Positions 51,745 through 60,820 of a DNA stretch of 64,000 nucleotides are shown here, one piece after another; the stretch's first letter is position 1; the number at the start of each line of letters is the position of its first letter. The notes beneath the pieces are model-generated. The model did not search any database, was not told the origin of the DNA, and was given only the letters and a program-made list of their open reading frames with translations. The stretch comes from JARBUG01 sp035628915 (GTDB taxonomy: Bacteria > Bacillota > Sulfobacillia > Symbiobacteriales > Symbiobacteriaceae). The stretch lies in assembly GCA_035628915.1 (NCBI GenBank), contig DASPIW010000062.1, positions 11,395 to 75,394 on the forward strand, written 5' to 3'. A program made the position numbers and the translations under genes.

Positions 51745-54700
51745 ATGCAGAGACGACGGTTGCCGGCACTGATCCTGACCATGCTGTTCCTGATCGCGGT
51801 ACTCAACCCGGTGGCAGCTCCGACGGCCGCTGGCCTCTCGCTTGGCGCCCCCGCCGGAGGCAGCGGCAGCGCCCTGGTGATCTCCGCCTGGCAGCGCCTG
51901 TACCAGGGCTGGCACGGCGCCGGCCTGGCCACGGTCACGACCCGTTCGGGCTCGTTCCGTCACTTCTCGGAGCTGCACTATCGCACCCCTGACGGGCGCA
52001 ACTGCTGGGGAACCTGGTGCGGCGCCGGCGAGCGGGAGGAGCCCCAGCCATGGGAGTACTTTGACGAACCCGCCACCTACTCTTACCCGGTCCTGTGCGT
52101 CACGCCCGAGGCCGGCGTGAAGGGATACTACCGCATCCTTTTCAGTGGCTGGACGGAAACCAAAGTGGAAAGCCACGTCGACTTCTCCAGTAAGCCTTAC
52201 CAGGTGGTCCAGACCACGAAGACGGTGGAACACCCCCCGGCGGAACTGGTCCTGCCGGTGGGGCTGCCGGGGCTAGGCGACCCCAAGCTGGCGCGCACCG
52301 ACGTCTCGATGACGCCCGGTTCCGACCTGCTCGTCAGCTGGGCGCCCTCGACGCCGGGGCTGGGCTCGCTGCCGGACTCGTGCTGGGTCATGACCGAGGC
52401 GGCCAAGAACCGGACGATCCTCTACCAGGTAGCGCCGCTCGCCGCACAGCCCAGGGCGCAGCTGCTCACTGATGCTGATGCCTGGAAGCCCGGCGTATCA
52501 CAGACGATCTACGTACGGGTCGATCACGACGCCGCCGCGCCGCTCTGCCCGGTTTCGGTCACCCTCGACCTGCCGGCCTGGCTGCAGGTGGAGGACGCCC
52601 AGGGGGCGCAAATCGCAGCGGGCGAGTTGCCGGCTTACCAGTTCATATCGCCCGCACAGGAGGGTGAGACCGTACCGGTCCGCACCCTCTCCTGGAAAGC
52701 GACGTTCAAGCCGGGACGGCCCTTCGAACGGTGGGTGACGGTGACGCCGTCAGACATACCGGAAGGGGCCAGGGCCCTGGGCGCCCTGCTCCGGCCGGTG
52801 GAGACGGACAACGGCAACGAGATCTTCACTTCCCAACTCCAGTGGCTGTGGAAGAACGTGGGGGCGACCACCTCTCTGTCGGCCCGCCGCCAGCCCGTCG
52901 GGGAGGGCTCCAGCGCCCTGACCTTTACCGCCGAGCTTGACGGCCTCCTTGAGGGGGTGCTGTTCCTGCGCCTGAACGGGGGCGGAGAGGAGCGCATGAT
53001 TCTCTGGCCTACGGGCGCTACTTCGCTGACCGTCCTGGTGCAGGAGCTGGGCGCTCCGCCGGTCCTTGACTGGTACCGCTACAGCGCCATCGTGTCACAG
53101 GGGACCACACAACTGGAGGCAGAGCTCGTGCAACTGGTGGGCGGCGAGCGACGTGCCGGACCAAAAATGACGGTCCCCCTCACCGGCGATGCGACCGGGC
53201 CCTGGAGCGCCGCAGGCACTGAGAGCACCACCTCAGCTTCGGCTGCGGCGATTCCCGCCAAACGGCAGCCAGCAGGTGCGGTCGGCGGGGCAGGCTGCGC
53301 CACCTCTGATCAACCCCGGGTTGTGATCAAAGCTGAACCGCCAGTACTCCGGGAAAAAGAGGACTTCACCTCCCGGATCACCGCTACCGTCGTGGACCTG
53401 CCCGGACTGCCGGCCGCGTCAGGCGCACCGGTCACATTGGCGGTCACCGCTCCAGGCCTTCTCAGCAAGGTCGTCTCTTTCGGCGCCACCACGACCGCCA
53501 CACTGACCAGTGACTCCCGGTCGCCGGTCGACCTGACGGTGACGGCAGAGACGGCTGACGGCGATACGGCCTACCTTGTGGTGCCGCTCGGACGCTATTT
53601 CCTTCAGGGCCAGGTGCTTCTGCGCCCCGGCGACGGCAGCGAGCAGCCGGTAGACAGGGCACTGGTTGGCGCATGGGAGGCCGGCAGTGCGACACCCTAC
53701 CAGACCTACACCGACGCGCTGGGCCAGTATCGGACGGCGGTGCGCTCCACCGAGCCATTGACGATAACCGCTGAAGCAGGCGGCTATGTCAAGGGACAGC
53801 TGCCGGGGAAGACGCCGGGGCCCAATAACGAAGACACCATCGAAGCCCCGCCGCTCTACCTGATCTCCGACGACACCCTGCTGCTTGCCAGGCGCCGGCT
53901 GGATGCGATCTATGGACTTCATAATACCCTCGGGCCGGCGGATAACCTTGCCGGCTGGGCCGGCCTCTTCCCGCCGCCTGACACGCCAGACCCGACTGCA
54001 CCGGGAGCCGGGATCCCCGCATGGCTGGACCGGGTCGAGCAGAGCATGTCCCATCCGCCCCACCAGGAGGAGGCGCTGCGCCGCCTCAATCTGGCGTTGG
54101 AGCTGGAGCAGATTGCGGCCCGCAATGCCAAATGGGCGGCTGACGACATCGCCGCGACCCTGTGGGATGACGGCCTCGGCCTCCTGACCGATCTGTGGGC
54201 CGCCGCCAACGGCACCTTCGAGATTACCAGGAAAATGGGCGACTACTACGGCGGGCTGCGCGGGAAGAGCGACCCCGTCACCCAGTCTCTGGACCGGGCG
54301 AAGGTCAACTTGCTGGAACAGAAGAGTTCGCTCCACGACCGCATCTACGATGTGGTGCGCCGCCTGGTAGGCAATCTGAGCCGGGCGCCCGCCGGCCTGA
54401 GCAGCGCAGAGAAGGCCCAGTGGGTGGATGAGAAGACCAACTCCCTGGTCAGCCTCATCACCGGGAAGGCCTGGGAGCAGCGGCAGGCGGCCCTGGCGCT
54501 GTGGCAGCCCGACCCCACCGTCCAGCAGGAGACCCTGAAAGCTGTGACCAGCCCCCTGCCCCAGGGCGTCAGCCTGGACATCAAAGAGGTGCTGGCGGAC
54601 TGGATCGCCCGGGAGTACCTCGCGATGGTCAGCACGGAATTGACGGATGCCCTGAAGATGGCTGCGGCTGACCCCGCCGGCTTCCGGGAGGGCGGCTATG

Positions 54701-55044
54701 AGGTGGCCCGGCTCAACGTCCGGGACAAGCTCGAGTTTGTGGAATGGACCCGGGAGAAGGTCAGCACCACGCCGGTGGAGGCGGCCTTCCGACAGTTCTT
54801 CGATGGAGCGGTAGCCGATTACCAGAACTGGGGCCAGCTGGCCATCGCTGCAGTAACGGCGGGCGCCGCGGTGCCGGCGATGAAGCAGATCGACGTGGGG
54901 CTGGGCCTTGTGCAGACGTTCTTCAAAGGGGTGCGGGTAGCGAAGGCGATGAACGCCTACTTCGAGACCCTGGCGCCGGAGTCCGACTGGAGCCGGGCTG
55001 TCCGTGACGGCATTCGAACGGCGTTCACCTCGTACGCCGAGTAA
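51745..55044 (+). CDS. Large secreted orphan protein (1099 aa)
   Basis: ATG at 51745 follows GGAGGTGG. Signal peptide 1-30 (MQRRRLPALILTMLFLIAVL...). Residues ~30-230 contain six or so cysteines (NCWGTWCG, PVLCV, DSCWV); ~230-600 are beta-rich, Ig-like modules; ~618-690 resemble a carboxypeptidase-regulatory-like domain (FLQGQVLLRPG, ALVGAWEAG, DALGQYRT, ITAEAGGYVKG). From ~730 the protein turns fully helical (RRLNLALELEQIAARNAKWAADD) to the C-terminus, with no sorting motif, stalk repeat or membrane anchor. I do not recognise the family. It is alone in its transcription unit. Confidence 0.75.
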   Translation: MQRRRLPALILTMLFLIAVLNPVAAPTAAGLSLGAPAGGSGSALVISAWQRLYQGWHGAGLATVTTRSGSFRHFSELHYRTPDGRNCWGTWCGAGEREEPQPWEYFDEPATYSYPVLCVTPEAGVKGYYRILFSGWTETKVESHVDFSSKPYQVVQTTKTVEHPPAELVLPVGLPGLGDPKLARTDVSMTPGSDLLVSWAPSTPGLGSLPDSCWVMTEAAKNRTILYQVAPLAAQPRAQLLTDADAWKPGVSQTIYVRVDHDAAAPLCPVSVTLDLPAWLQVEDAQGAQIAAGELPAYQFISPAQEGETVPVRTLSWKATFKPGRPFERWVTVTPSDIPEGARALGALLRPVETDNGNEIFTSQLQWLWKNVGATTSLSARRQPVGEGSSALTFTAELDGLLEGVLFLRLNGGGEERMILWPTGATSLTVLVQELGAPPVLDWYRYSAIVSQGTTQLEAELVQLVGGERRAGPKMTVPLTGDATGPWSAAGTESTTSASAAAIPAKRQPAGAVGGAGCATSDQPRVVIKAEPPVLREKEDFTSRITATVVDLPGLPAASGAPVTLAVTAPGLLSKVVSFGATTTATLTSDSRSPVDLTVTAETADGDTAYLVVPLGRYFLQGQVLLRPGDGSEQPVDRALVGAWEAGSATPYQTYTDALGQYRTAVRSTEPLTITAEAGGYVKGQLPGKTPGPNNEDTIEAPPLYLISDDTLLLARRRLDAIYGLHNTLGPADNLAGWAGLFPPPDTPDPTAPGAGIPAWLDRVEQSMSHPPHQEEALRRLNLALELEQIAARNAKWAADDIAATLWDDGLGLLTDLWAAANGTFEITRKMGDYYGGLRGKSDPVTQSLDRAKVNLLEQKSSLHDRIYDVVRRLVGNLSRAPAGLSSAEKAQWVDEKTNSLVSLITGKAWEQRQAALALWQPDPTVQQETLKAVTSPLPQGVSLDIKEVLADWIAREYLAMVSTELTDALKMAAADPAGFREGGYEVARLNVRDKLEFVEWTREKVSTTPVEAAFRQFFDGAVADYQNWGQLAIAAVTAGAAVPAMKQIDVGLGLVQTFFKGVRVAKAMNAYFETLAPESDWSRAVRDGIRTAFTSYAE

Positions 55045-55108
55045 TGAAGGAGGGCCTCTCGCCGAAGGGTGGGAGGCTCTCTCCGCGGTTAGGGCAGCCG
55101 GCTCGGGG

Positions 55109-55669
55109 CTACTGTGCCCCGGTTTGCTTCTTCCGCTGGCGGTAGGTGCGCATCTTATGCCGGCTGCCACAGGTCTCCATCTCGCACCAGGTACTGCGGC
55201 CGTTCGGGGACCGGTCAAAGAAAGCCCAGCGACATTCCGGAGCCAGGCACGCCTTGAGGCGCGCGAAACTGCCGTCAGACATCGCCGTAAAGGCCGCTGC
55301 CAGAAGCTTTCCCAGTGCCTGATCGACACCTCCCCCTGTTGGTCGGATCTCCGGGCGCCCTTGCGGCGATAGCTGCACCCGTAATCCAGATGCGCTCGCC
55401 GCCTGGTTCAGTGCATGGATTGCCGCGGGTTCGACAGAGCCACCATTGTTGGCGAGCAACAAGGCGCGCAGTGCTTCACGGAGTGCCAATGCTTGCCGGA
55501 GCCCGGCATCCTCCACCACCAGTCCGTCGTCCGCCACTTGATGAACCACCAACCAACGGGCCACGTCTGACGGCCGTTGGAATGTTTCTCGCCCTTCCAG
55601 AAACTCTGCCGTGTTGACAAAGTCCTGCAGGAGCCCCAGCAGTCCTTGTGCCCGAACTCTACTGCCCAT
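55109..55669 (-). CDS. CGNR zinc-finger (ABATE-type) transcription regulator
   Basis: 186 aa. N-terminal ABATE-like helical domain (LLQDFVNTAEFLEGRETF) and C-terminal zinc finger in which CLAPECRWAFFDRS, then WCEMETCGSRHKMRTYRQRKK supply four Cys; the naming CGNR motif is CGSR here. GGAGGAGGTG precedes the ATG. Divergent from an EamA-type exporter with inverted repeats between, so it probably regulates that gene and itself. Confidence 0.87.
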   Translation of the reverse strand: MGSRVRAQGLLGLLQDFVNTAEFLEGRETFQRPSDVARWLVVHQVADDGLVVEDAGLRQALALREALRALLLANNGGSVEPAAIHALNQAASASGLRVQLSPQGRPEIRPTGGGVDQALGKLLAAAFTAMSDGSFARLKACLAPECRWAFFDRSPNGRSTWCEMETCGSRHKMRTYRQRKKQTGAQ

Positions 55670-55720
55670 CGTTGCGACACCTCCTCCTGTATGGTTGTGC
55701 CACTTCTCAGCATCACTAGT

Positions 55721-55780
55721 TTACCACCATTAGGCTTGTGGTGGTAATTCGTTACCGCTATAATGGGTGTATCGGTAACG
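55721..55780. promoter_or_regulatory. CGNR/EamA divergent control region with two inverted repeats
   Basis: Plus-strand promoter TTGTGG (55736-55741), 17-bp spacer, TATAAT (55759-55764). TTACCACCA / TGGTGGTAA (55721-55747) overlaps the -35. CGTTACCG / CGGTAACG (arms about 55750-55757 and 55773-55780) brackets the -10. Both repeats are likely repressor sites. Confidence 0.65.
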
Positions 55781-55794
55781 AGGAGAGATCGCCC

Positions 55795-56787
55795 ATGAAT
55801 CCTATCCACACGTCAGAACCAGGCTCATCACCAGCCTCTGTCGCCACCGGCTTCCACCTGGCCATTGGTGCCAATGCTGTGTGGGGACTCGCGTTCCTGG
55901 TCCCTGTGCTCCTGCCCGACGCCGGGGCCGTCGAGCTTACTTTGGGCCGCTACTTCGCCTACGGCCTGGTCTCACTCGTCCTGTACCTGACGACGGTGCG
56001 AAATCAGGTACGGATCAGCCGGCAGACGTGGATCACCGCTCTGGCCTTCGCGGCCGCCGGCAATGTCGGGTATTACTTTCTGCTTGTTCTGGCCGTCCAC
56101 AACGTCGGGGCACCCGTCACCACCATGGTGATTGGCATCCTTCCGATCACGATTCCGCTGGTCGCCAACTGGCGACGCCGTGAGTACCCGTTCTCCCGGC
56201 TGGCAGTGCCGCTGCTTCTGGTCCTGGTCGGTCTGACCCTGATGAACATGGTGGAGTTGCGGTCGGGCGGTGCACATATGGCCCGTTCGCTCGCCGCCCA
56301 GATGTTCGGATTGGTCAGTGCCCTGGGCGCCCTGGTACTCTGGACCTGGTTCGGCGTGGCAAACGCCGAATTCCTGCGGAAACGGCCGGACATCTCGCCA
56401 TCCACATGGAGTACCGTCGTCGGCGCCCAAACGCTCGTCCTGGTGCTCGCCGCCGCTCCAATGGCAATAGTCGGCTCAGCTTCTCCCACGTGGCGTGTGG
56501 GCCTGGACGGGACGGGTTTGGGGCAACTGATTGCGGGCAGCGTCGTGCTCGGGGTGGTCGTCTCCTGGGGCGGAACGCTGCTCTGGAACGGCGCCTCACT
56601 GCGTCTTCCCGTCTCGCTGGCGGGGTTGACGATCGTGCTTGAGACGATCTTCGGACTCGTTTATGTCTATGTGGCCACCCGAACGTTCCCGACCATGCTA
56701 CACGTCGCCAGCATTGTGCTGATCCTTCTGGGTGTGGTGCTCGGCATTCTTCGCACACGCGCTGAACCAAGCCGTGCCGCCCCATGA
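55795..56787 (+). CDS. EamA/DMT-family transporter
   Basis: 330 aa with about ten membrane helices in two EamA halves (GANAVWGLAFLVPVLLPDAG near 20; VSWGGTLLWNGASLRLPV near 260). Probably exports a metabolite or drug; substrate not inferable. ATG at 55795 follows GAGGAGAG. Controlled from the divergent CGNR region. Hairpin terminator at 56865. Confidence 0.87.
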   Translation: MNPIHTSEPGSSPASVATGFHLAIGANAVWGLAFLVPVLLPDAGAVELTLGRYFAYGLVSLVLYLTTVRNQVRISRQTWITALAFAAAGNVGYYFLLVLAVHNVGAPVTTMVIGILPITIPLVANWRRREYPFSRLAVPLLLVLVGLTLMNMVELRSGGAHMARSLAAQMFGLVSALGALVLWTWFGVANAEFLRKRPDISPSTWSTVVGAQTLVLVLAAAPMAIVGSASPTWRVGLDGTGLGQLIAGSVVLGVVVSWGGTLLWNGASLRLPVSLAGLTIVLETIFGLVYVYVATRTFPTMLHVASIVLILLGVVLGILRTRAEPSRAAP

Positions 56788-56864
56788 CAGATTCAGCCCG
56801 GGTAGCGCGATCTAGGCAAGACTGAACGACCGGCAGCTATGCTGTAAAGGGCGGGTCACCAAAA

Positions 56865-56899
56865 GAGGGTCCACTCTGGCGAGTGGACCCTCATATTTT
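56865..56899 (+). terminator. Terminator of the EamA gene
   Basis: 12-bp stem GAGGGTCCACTC / GAGTGGACCCTC with a 4-base loop, then ATATTTT. Confidence 0.88.
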
Positions 56900-56949
56900 C
56901 AAGCCCGTTGCGCTCGTTTGCCGTTCCCTTTTTTCGTGAACGCGCATAT

Positions 56950-56977
56950 TTGTCACTCACAGATCTTGTACTATACT
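56950..56977 (+). promoter_or_regulatory. Sigma-A promoter of the DUF4386-like gene
   Basis: TTGTCA, 16-bp spacer, TATACT at 56972-56977. Confidence 0.6.
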
Positions 56978-57104
56978 AAAAATTGCTACTGGATAAAGTG
57001 GGCGGGCACGGTGGTGGAGATGCCCCCGGCATACATGAGGACCTGCAGGACGTTTGGCAGCGACACTGTCCAGTCATCGAACAAACTGGAAGGGATGACC
57101 GAAA

Positions 57105-57857
57105 ATGATGGGTCAAGTTGGCAATGCTGATGCCGCCGACTCCGACTACAAGAGCCTCTACAAACTCGGCGGCGTGGCCGCCTTGGTCGTGGCGCTGTTA
57201 ACCCTGAGCGAGGTAGTTGTTCTCGCTATCTACCCACCACCTGCCACGATCATTGGCTGGTTCACATTGTTCCAAAGCAATAAGTTTGTTGGGCTTCTAG
57301 ACCTCTGGGGATTAGAACCCCCAATGTATGTAATGTTCATCATGGTGTTTCTCGCCCTCGACGTTGTGCTCAGAAAAGCCAATAAAGGGCTCATGGCAAT
57401 CGCATTGATCTTCGCCCTCCTGGGGATTGGAATCTTCCTTGCAACGAACAATCCCTTCTCCATGCTTTCCCTCAGCAACCAGTACACGGCTGCGACCACA
57501 GACCTGGAGAGATCAACGCTGCTGGCGGCAGGGCAGGCACTGCTTGCCAATACCAACCAACGAGCTGTCGGTGGTTTCAACACAGGCCTCTTCCTGGTGT
57601 CCGTTGCGGGTCTGATCGTCTCATTCATCATGGTCAGGAGCGTCTCGTTCAGCAAGTTAACCGCCTATCTGGGGATTCTGGCACATTCACTGTCGTTGGC
57701 CGATTATCTCAGAGAAGCGCTAACGTCGTCGGCAGTTGTCGCCCTTCTGGTCATTTTGCCGAATGCGCTGCTGCTCATGATCTGGTTTACCCTGGTCGGC
57801 CGGAGCCTCTACCAGCTAGGGCATGTCGAATGGACGACGCTTTCCAGAGCGTCGTGA
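57105..57857 (+). CDS. DUF4386-like membrane protein
   Basis: 250 aa with six membrane helices and short loops. The pattern (YKLGGVAALVVALLTL at the start, LWGLEPPMYVMFIMVFLALD in helix 2-3, then AAGQALLA) fits the DUF4386 family, whose function is unknown. Start ATG ATG at 57105 follows GGAAGGGATG. Lower GC than its neighbours, suggesting acquisition. Followed 42 bp later by the flavodoxin remnant, probably in the same transcript. Confidence 0.7.
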   Translation: MMGQVGNADAADSDYKSLYKLGGVAALVVALLTLSEVVVLAIYPPPATIIGWFTLFQSNKFVGLLDLWGLEPPMYVMFIMVFLALDVVLRKANKGLMAIALIFALLGIGIFLATNNPFSMLSLSNQYTAATTDLERSTLLAAGQALLANTNQRAVGGFNTGLFLVSVAGLIVSFIMVRSVSFSKLTAYLGILAHSLSLADYLREALTSSAVVALLVILPNALLLMIWFTLVGRSLYQLGHVEWTTLSRAS

Positions 57858-57899
57858 CCAGTAGCGTGCGGATGGCTGACGCACGGAAAGGAGACGCAC

Positions 57900-58414
57900 A
57901 TGTCATCAACGGTTCTTGTCGGATATGTATCACGCTATGGTTCAACACGGGAAGTTGCCGAGGCAGTTGCGTCGACGCTGCGCGAATCTGGGCTTGCGGT
58001 AGACATGCAGCCCTTGCGGGAAGTGGGTTCACTAGCGGAGTATAGCGCGGTTGTGCTTGGGGCGCCGCTCTTCATGTTCCGTTGGCACAAGGACGCGCTC
58101 AGTTTCCTGGCGCGGCACCATAAGGCCCTTATGGAACGCCCCGTAGCCGTTTTCGCACTCGGCCCGGTTCATGATCCTCATGACGAGAAGGAGTGGCAGG
58201 ATTCACACGCTCAACTCGGCAAAGAACTGGGAAAGTCCCCTGGCTCAAACCGGTCGCCCTCGAAATGTTCGGCGGCAAGTACGACCCGGCCCGTCTACGA
58301 TTCCCGATCAATTTGCTTGCCGGCAAGGCGCCGGCAACTGACATGCGCGACTGGACGGCGATGCGCGCCTGGGCATCAGCCCTGGGGCGAAAGCTTGAGC
58401 CTGCTTTGCGGTAA
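57900..58414 (+). pseudogene. Flavodoxin-domain protein with a frameshift
   Basis: The first ~110 residues are a good flavodoxin (VGYVSRYGSTREVAEAVAST, the phosphate-binding loop; VVLGAPLFMFRWHKDALSFL). Near 58233 the frame breaks; in the next frame the match continues as VPWLKPVALEMFGGKYDP to KLEPALR-stop at 58414. Joined, it would be about 171 aa, normal for the family. The break lies in a run of A/G and C (GGAAAGTCCCC). Either a dead gene or a sequencing error. Confidence 0.8.
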
Positions 58415-58460
58415 TCGAAACGAGCTTCGGAAAGGCTCACGGGCGGCATTGAGAAGCCCG

Positions 58461-58546
58461 CCCGAACGCACCCGAATGCGCCCGAATGCGCCCGAATGCG
58501 CCCGAATGCGAACGTAAACCACCTGTAAACCACCTGGAAACCACCC
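58461..58546 (+). repeat. Tandem 10-bp and 11-bp repeats
   Basis: Five units of CCCGAATGCG (the first is CCCGAACGCA) at 58461-58510, followed after three bases by three units of GTAAACCACCT (third degenerate) at 58514-58546. Confidence 0.85.
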
Positions 58547-58781
58547 GCATGCTCCCCGGAAAGCGGGTGCAAGGCCGACCTGAGGAAGACGCAGTGCAGC
58601 CAACATCCGGACCGCGCCCATGCGTAATCGTACCGAAATCCACAACGCAACAGGTGGAACCTGCCGTCAAACGCGCCCCGACCGGGAACGCAAGGCGGTC
58701 GCGAAAATGCGATCCACCCCTCGAACCGATGTGATCTATCTTTCGTAATACATACCAGAACCATCCATGGGAGGTATGTAT
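58547..58781. other. Intergenic region after the tandem repeats
   Basis: No gene seen. The end carries GGGAGG, the Shine-Dalgarno of the following gene. Confidence 0.4.
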
Positions 58782-59282
58782 ATGACGAATAATAAGGGCG
58801 ACAAGGTGACACAGGCGTTCCAGTGGGATACCGAAGACCGGGCAGAACTCCTCTCCCAAAAGGAAGGACATCTCCGTGAGACCTTTATGTATTTGACCAG
58901 CCCCCTCTGGAGTGACATGCAGGAGGCCTTCGGCGGCGTCATCACCAATCTGAAGACGTCCACCGATGTGGCCACCGGCGAAGTCAGTGTCGGGAAGGCA
59001 CTCCCCGACGAGCCCGGTGCAGTCCCGGTTCGTCTGCTCGGTGCCCTCAACAGCGCTGAGTTCAGCTTCTTCCGCCCGCTCCGCAAGCTGAACATCAAGG
59101 TTCCCGCAGACCGGCAGTTCAACGTGACCCCGTTCACCCGTGAGGTCGAGGGCGTCGGCACCGTTTTTGTCTTCCCCTTGGCGGAGCGGAGGAGCGTTCC
59201 TCGCAACCGCCGGGAGGAGGAGGCCGCCGCCGCTGCGGAAAAGGCGGCTGCCGCCGGCCAGTCCGAAACCAAAACTGAGTAA
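58782..59282 (+). CDS. Hypothetical protein (166 aa) with Ala/Glu-rich tail
   Basis: ATG at 58782 is favoured by GGGAGG (58769-58774). Soluble, no signal peptide, no Cys. Residues 1-135 appear globular (WDTEDRAELLSQKEGHLRET, SAEFSFFRPLRKLNIKVP); the last 35 are a low-complexity Arg then Glu/Ala tail (NRREEEAAAAAEKAAAAG). Not recognised. Followed by a hairpin at 59293-59318. Confidence 0.68.
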   Translation: MTNNKGDKVTQAFQWDTEDRAELLSQKEGHLRETFMYLTSPLWSDMQEAFGGVITNLKTSTDVATGEVSVGKALPDEPGAVPVRLLGALNSAEFSFFRPLRKLNIKVPADRQFNVTPFTREVEGVGTVFVFPLAERRSVPRNRREEEAAAAAEKAAAAGQSETKTE

Positions 59283-59292
59283 GAAAAAACGG

Positions 59293-59320
59293 ACCGGGAG
59301 GCACGATTGCCTCCCGGTTC
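59293..59320 (+). terminator. Hairpin after the 166-aa gene
   Basis: ACCGGGAGGC / GCCTCCCGGT stem with a 6-base loop, then TCAG; T run weak. Confidence 0.6.
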
Positions 59321-59571
59321 AGCGTTTCCCCGTCGCTATTGTTGTCGATTGGCTTTGGGTGAGATGAGCGCCCGCAGTGCCGCCTTGCCGCCGCGAGGCG
59401 CCTCGGCAGCAATAATGGAAAAATTTGAAGGATGACCGAACCAGGGGGACATGTCTTCCGTGTGATTATGTGGACAGAGAAATGTCCACATATGGGGGTG
59501 AGCCGATGGCTCAGATCCGGTGAGCCGGTTTCCAGGCCCCGAATTCAGGTGACTGCGGGAGGAGAGTGTTT

Positions 59572-60792
59572 ATGTTCCAGCGTATCAGGCGGCAGTTTAC
59601 CACCCGGGGCGTGGCCCTGGCCGGGATGCTCGTGGCGCTTGCGGCTGCGGCGGTGCCCAACGCGGTGACACATGCAGGAACCGATCCTGAGCCGACGGTG
59701 GTGGAGTATCCGGCTTCGAACTACGATCCGGGGCCCGGGTGGCCGGAGGGCTGGGCGCCGCCGGCGGCGCCTGCAGGGTTGACCGATGATGTCAGGGCGG
59801 GTTGGGAGGACAGCAAGTCCCTGATGCCGCCGCCCGTCCCGGAGCATTTGGATTTTCGGGTGCTTACGCCGATGCCGGACTGGACTGAGCAGTACCCGTA
59901 TGTGTGGCGCCATGAGTTCATTCTCTGCGGAAACACGGCTTACGCGTATTTCTACCCCTTCCCGGACACGGTGCTCTATCGTGCTACCCATAACGTGACG
60001 CTGATGGTCGCCAAGACTGTTTCTCGGGGGTGCAATTTCGCCCCCGTTGAGTTCATCACCCACGTTCATGAACTCACGCCGGAAGAACTAGAGCAGATCC
60101 GACTTTCGCTAAAACTGGGCGATGACGCTGAGGCGTCCAGAGGGGGACCGCCCCATCTCGGTGGACTCGTACGCTGCAATCTTGAGCGGGAAGGCACCTT
60201 TGAGAATATCCCGGTCTGCTTCAACGACGGAGATGCGAGCGCCAGTTTCGACGTACCGGCCTACCTTGACGTCGCCGTCGGCCGGGTCCGCGTACCGGTT
60301 CGATTTGTTAGTGAGTTAATGGGTGCCGACGTCACGTGGGATCAGGCGACCTGGACGGTGACCATCACCTTCCCGGAGGAGAGCCGGATGGTGGTCTATC
60401 CGTTTTCGCTGCCCGGGTATCAACCCAAGGACTGGTTCACGCCCGAAAGCCTGATCCCTGACCGGACCGAAACCTATGACCTGGAAGACAGGTCGGTGAC
60501 CCAACCCCGGCGCGTCATCCGACTGACGGTGAACGACAACGTTGCCCTCGTGGACGGCAAGCGGGTGCCCTTGGATGCTCCGCCCGTTCTTCTGCCGCCG
60601 GGACGCGTCATGATCCCGGTTCGGTTCGTGGCAGAGCAGATGGGCGCCAAGGTCTACTGGGTGGGTGAGCAGCCGATATTCAAGTGGGACGGTCAGCTGT
60701 ACGGGCGTAACCAGGTCCACATTTTCACGCCGTTCTACCCGTACTGCGAGTATCCGTCGTGGTCGCTCGAGAACCGGGCCATGAAGTTCTAG
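59572..60792 (+). CDS. Secreted stalk-domain protein (406 aa)
   Basis: ATG at 59572 is seven bases after GGGAGGAG; GTG at 59566 would be too close. Signal peptide ~1-36. A Pro-rich linker (PGPGWPEGWAPPAAPAG) is followed by a domain with Cys pairs (LCGN, GCNF) and then two stalk modules: RVPVRFVSELMGADVTWD near 245 and MIPVRFVAEQMGAKVYW near 345. No catalytic motif recognised. It lies 28 bp before another secreted protein gene; the pair is likely an operon. Confidence 0.75.
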   Translation: MFQRIRRQFTTRGVALAGMLVALAAAAVPNAVTHAGTDPEPTVVEYPASNYDPGPGWPEGWAPPAAPAGLTDDVRAGWEDSKSLMPPPVPEHLDFRVLTPMPDWTEQYPYVWRHEFILCGNTAYAYFYPFPDTVLYRATHNVTLMVAKTVSRGCNFAPVEFITHVHELTPEELEQIRLSLKLGDDAEASRGGPPHLGGLVRCNLEREGTFENIPVCFNDGDASASFDVPAYLDVAVGRVRVPVRFVSELMGADVTWDQATWTVTITFPEESRMVVYPFSLPGYQPKDWFTPESLIPDRTETYDLEDRSVTQPRRVIRLTVNDNVALVDGKRVPLDAPPVLLPPGRVMIPVRFVAEQMGAKVYWVGEQPIFKWDGQLYGRNQVHIFTPFYPYCEYPSWSLENRAMKF

Positions 60793-60820
60793 TGAGAGGT
60801 CCTTAGACGGGGGAGGAAGT

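Noticed and set aside
53419..55329. 636-aa minus-strand open frame
   Set aside because: Antisense to the secreted orphan and the CGNR gene, with no start signal and low-complexity Arg/Gly composition typical of shadow frames.
58461..58546. CRISPR array
   Set aside because: Units are 10 and 11 bp and directly adjacent, with no spacers and no cas genes in the window.
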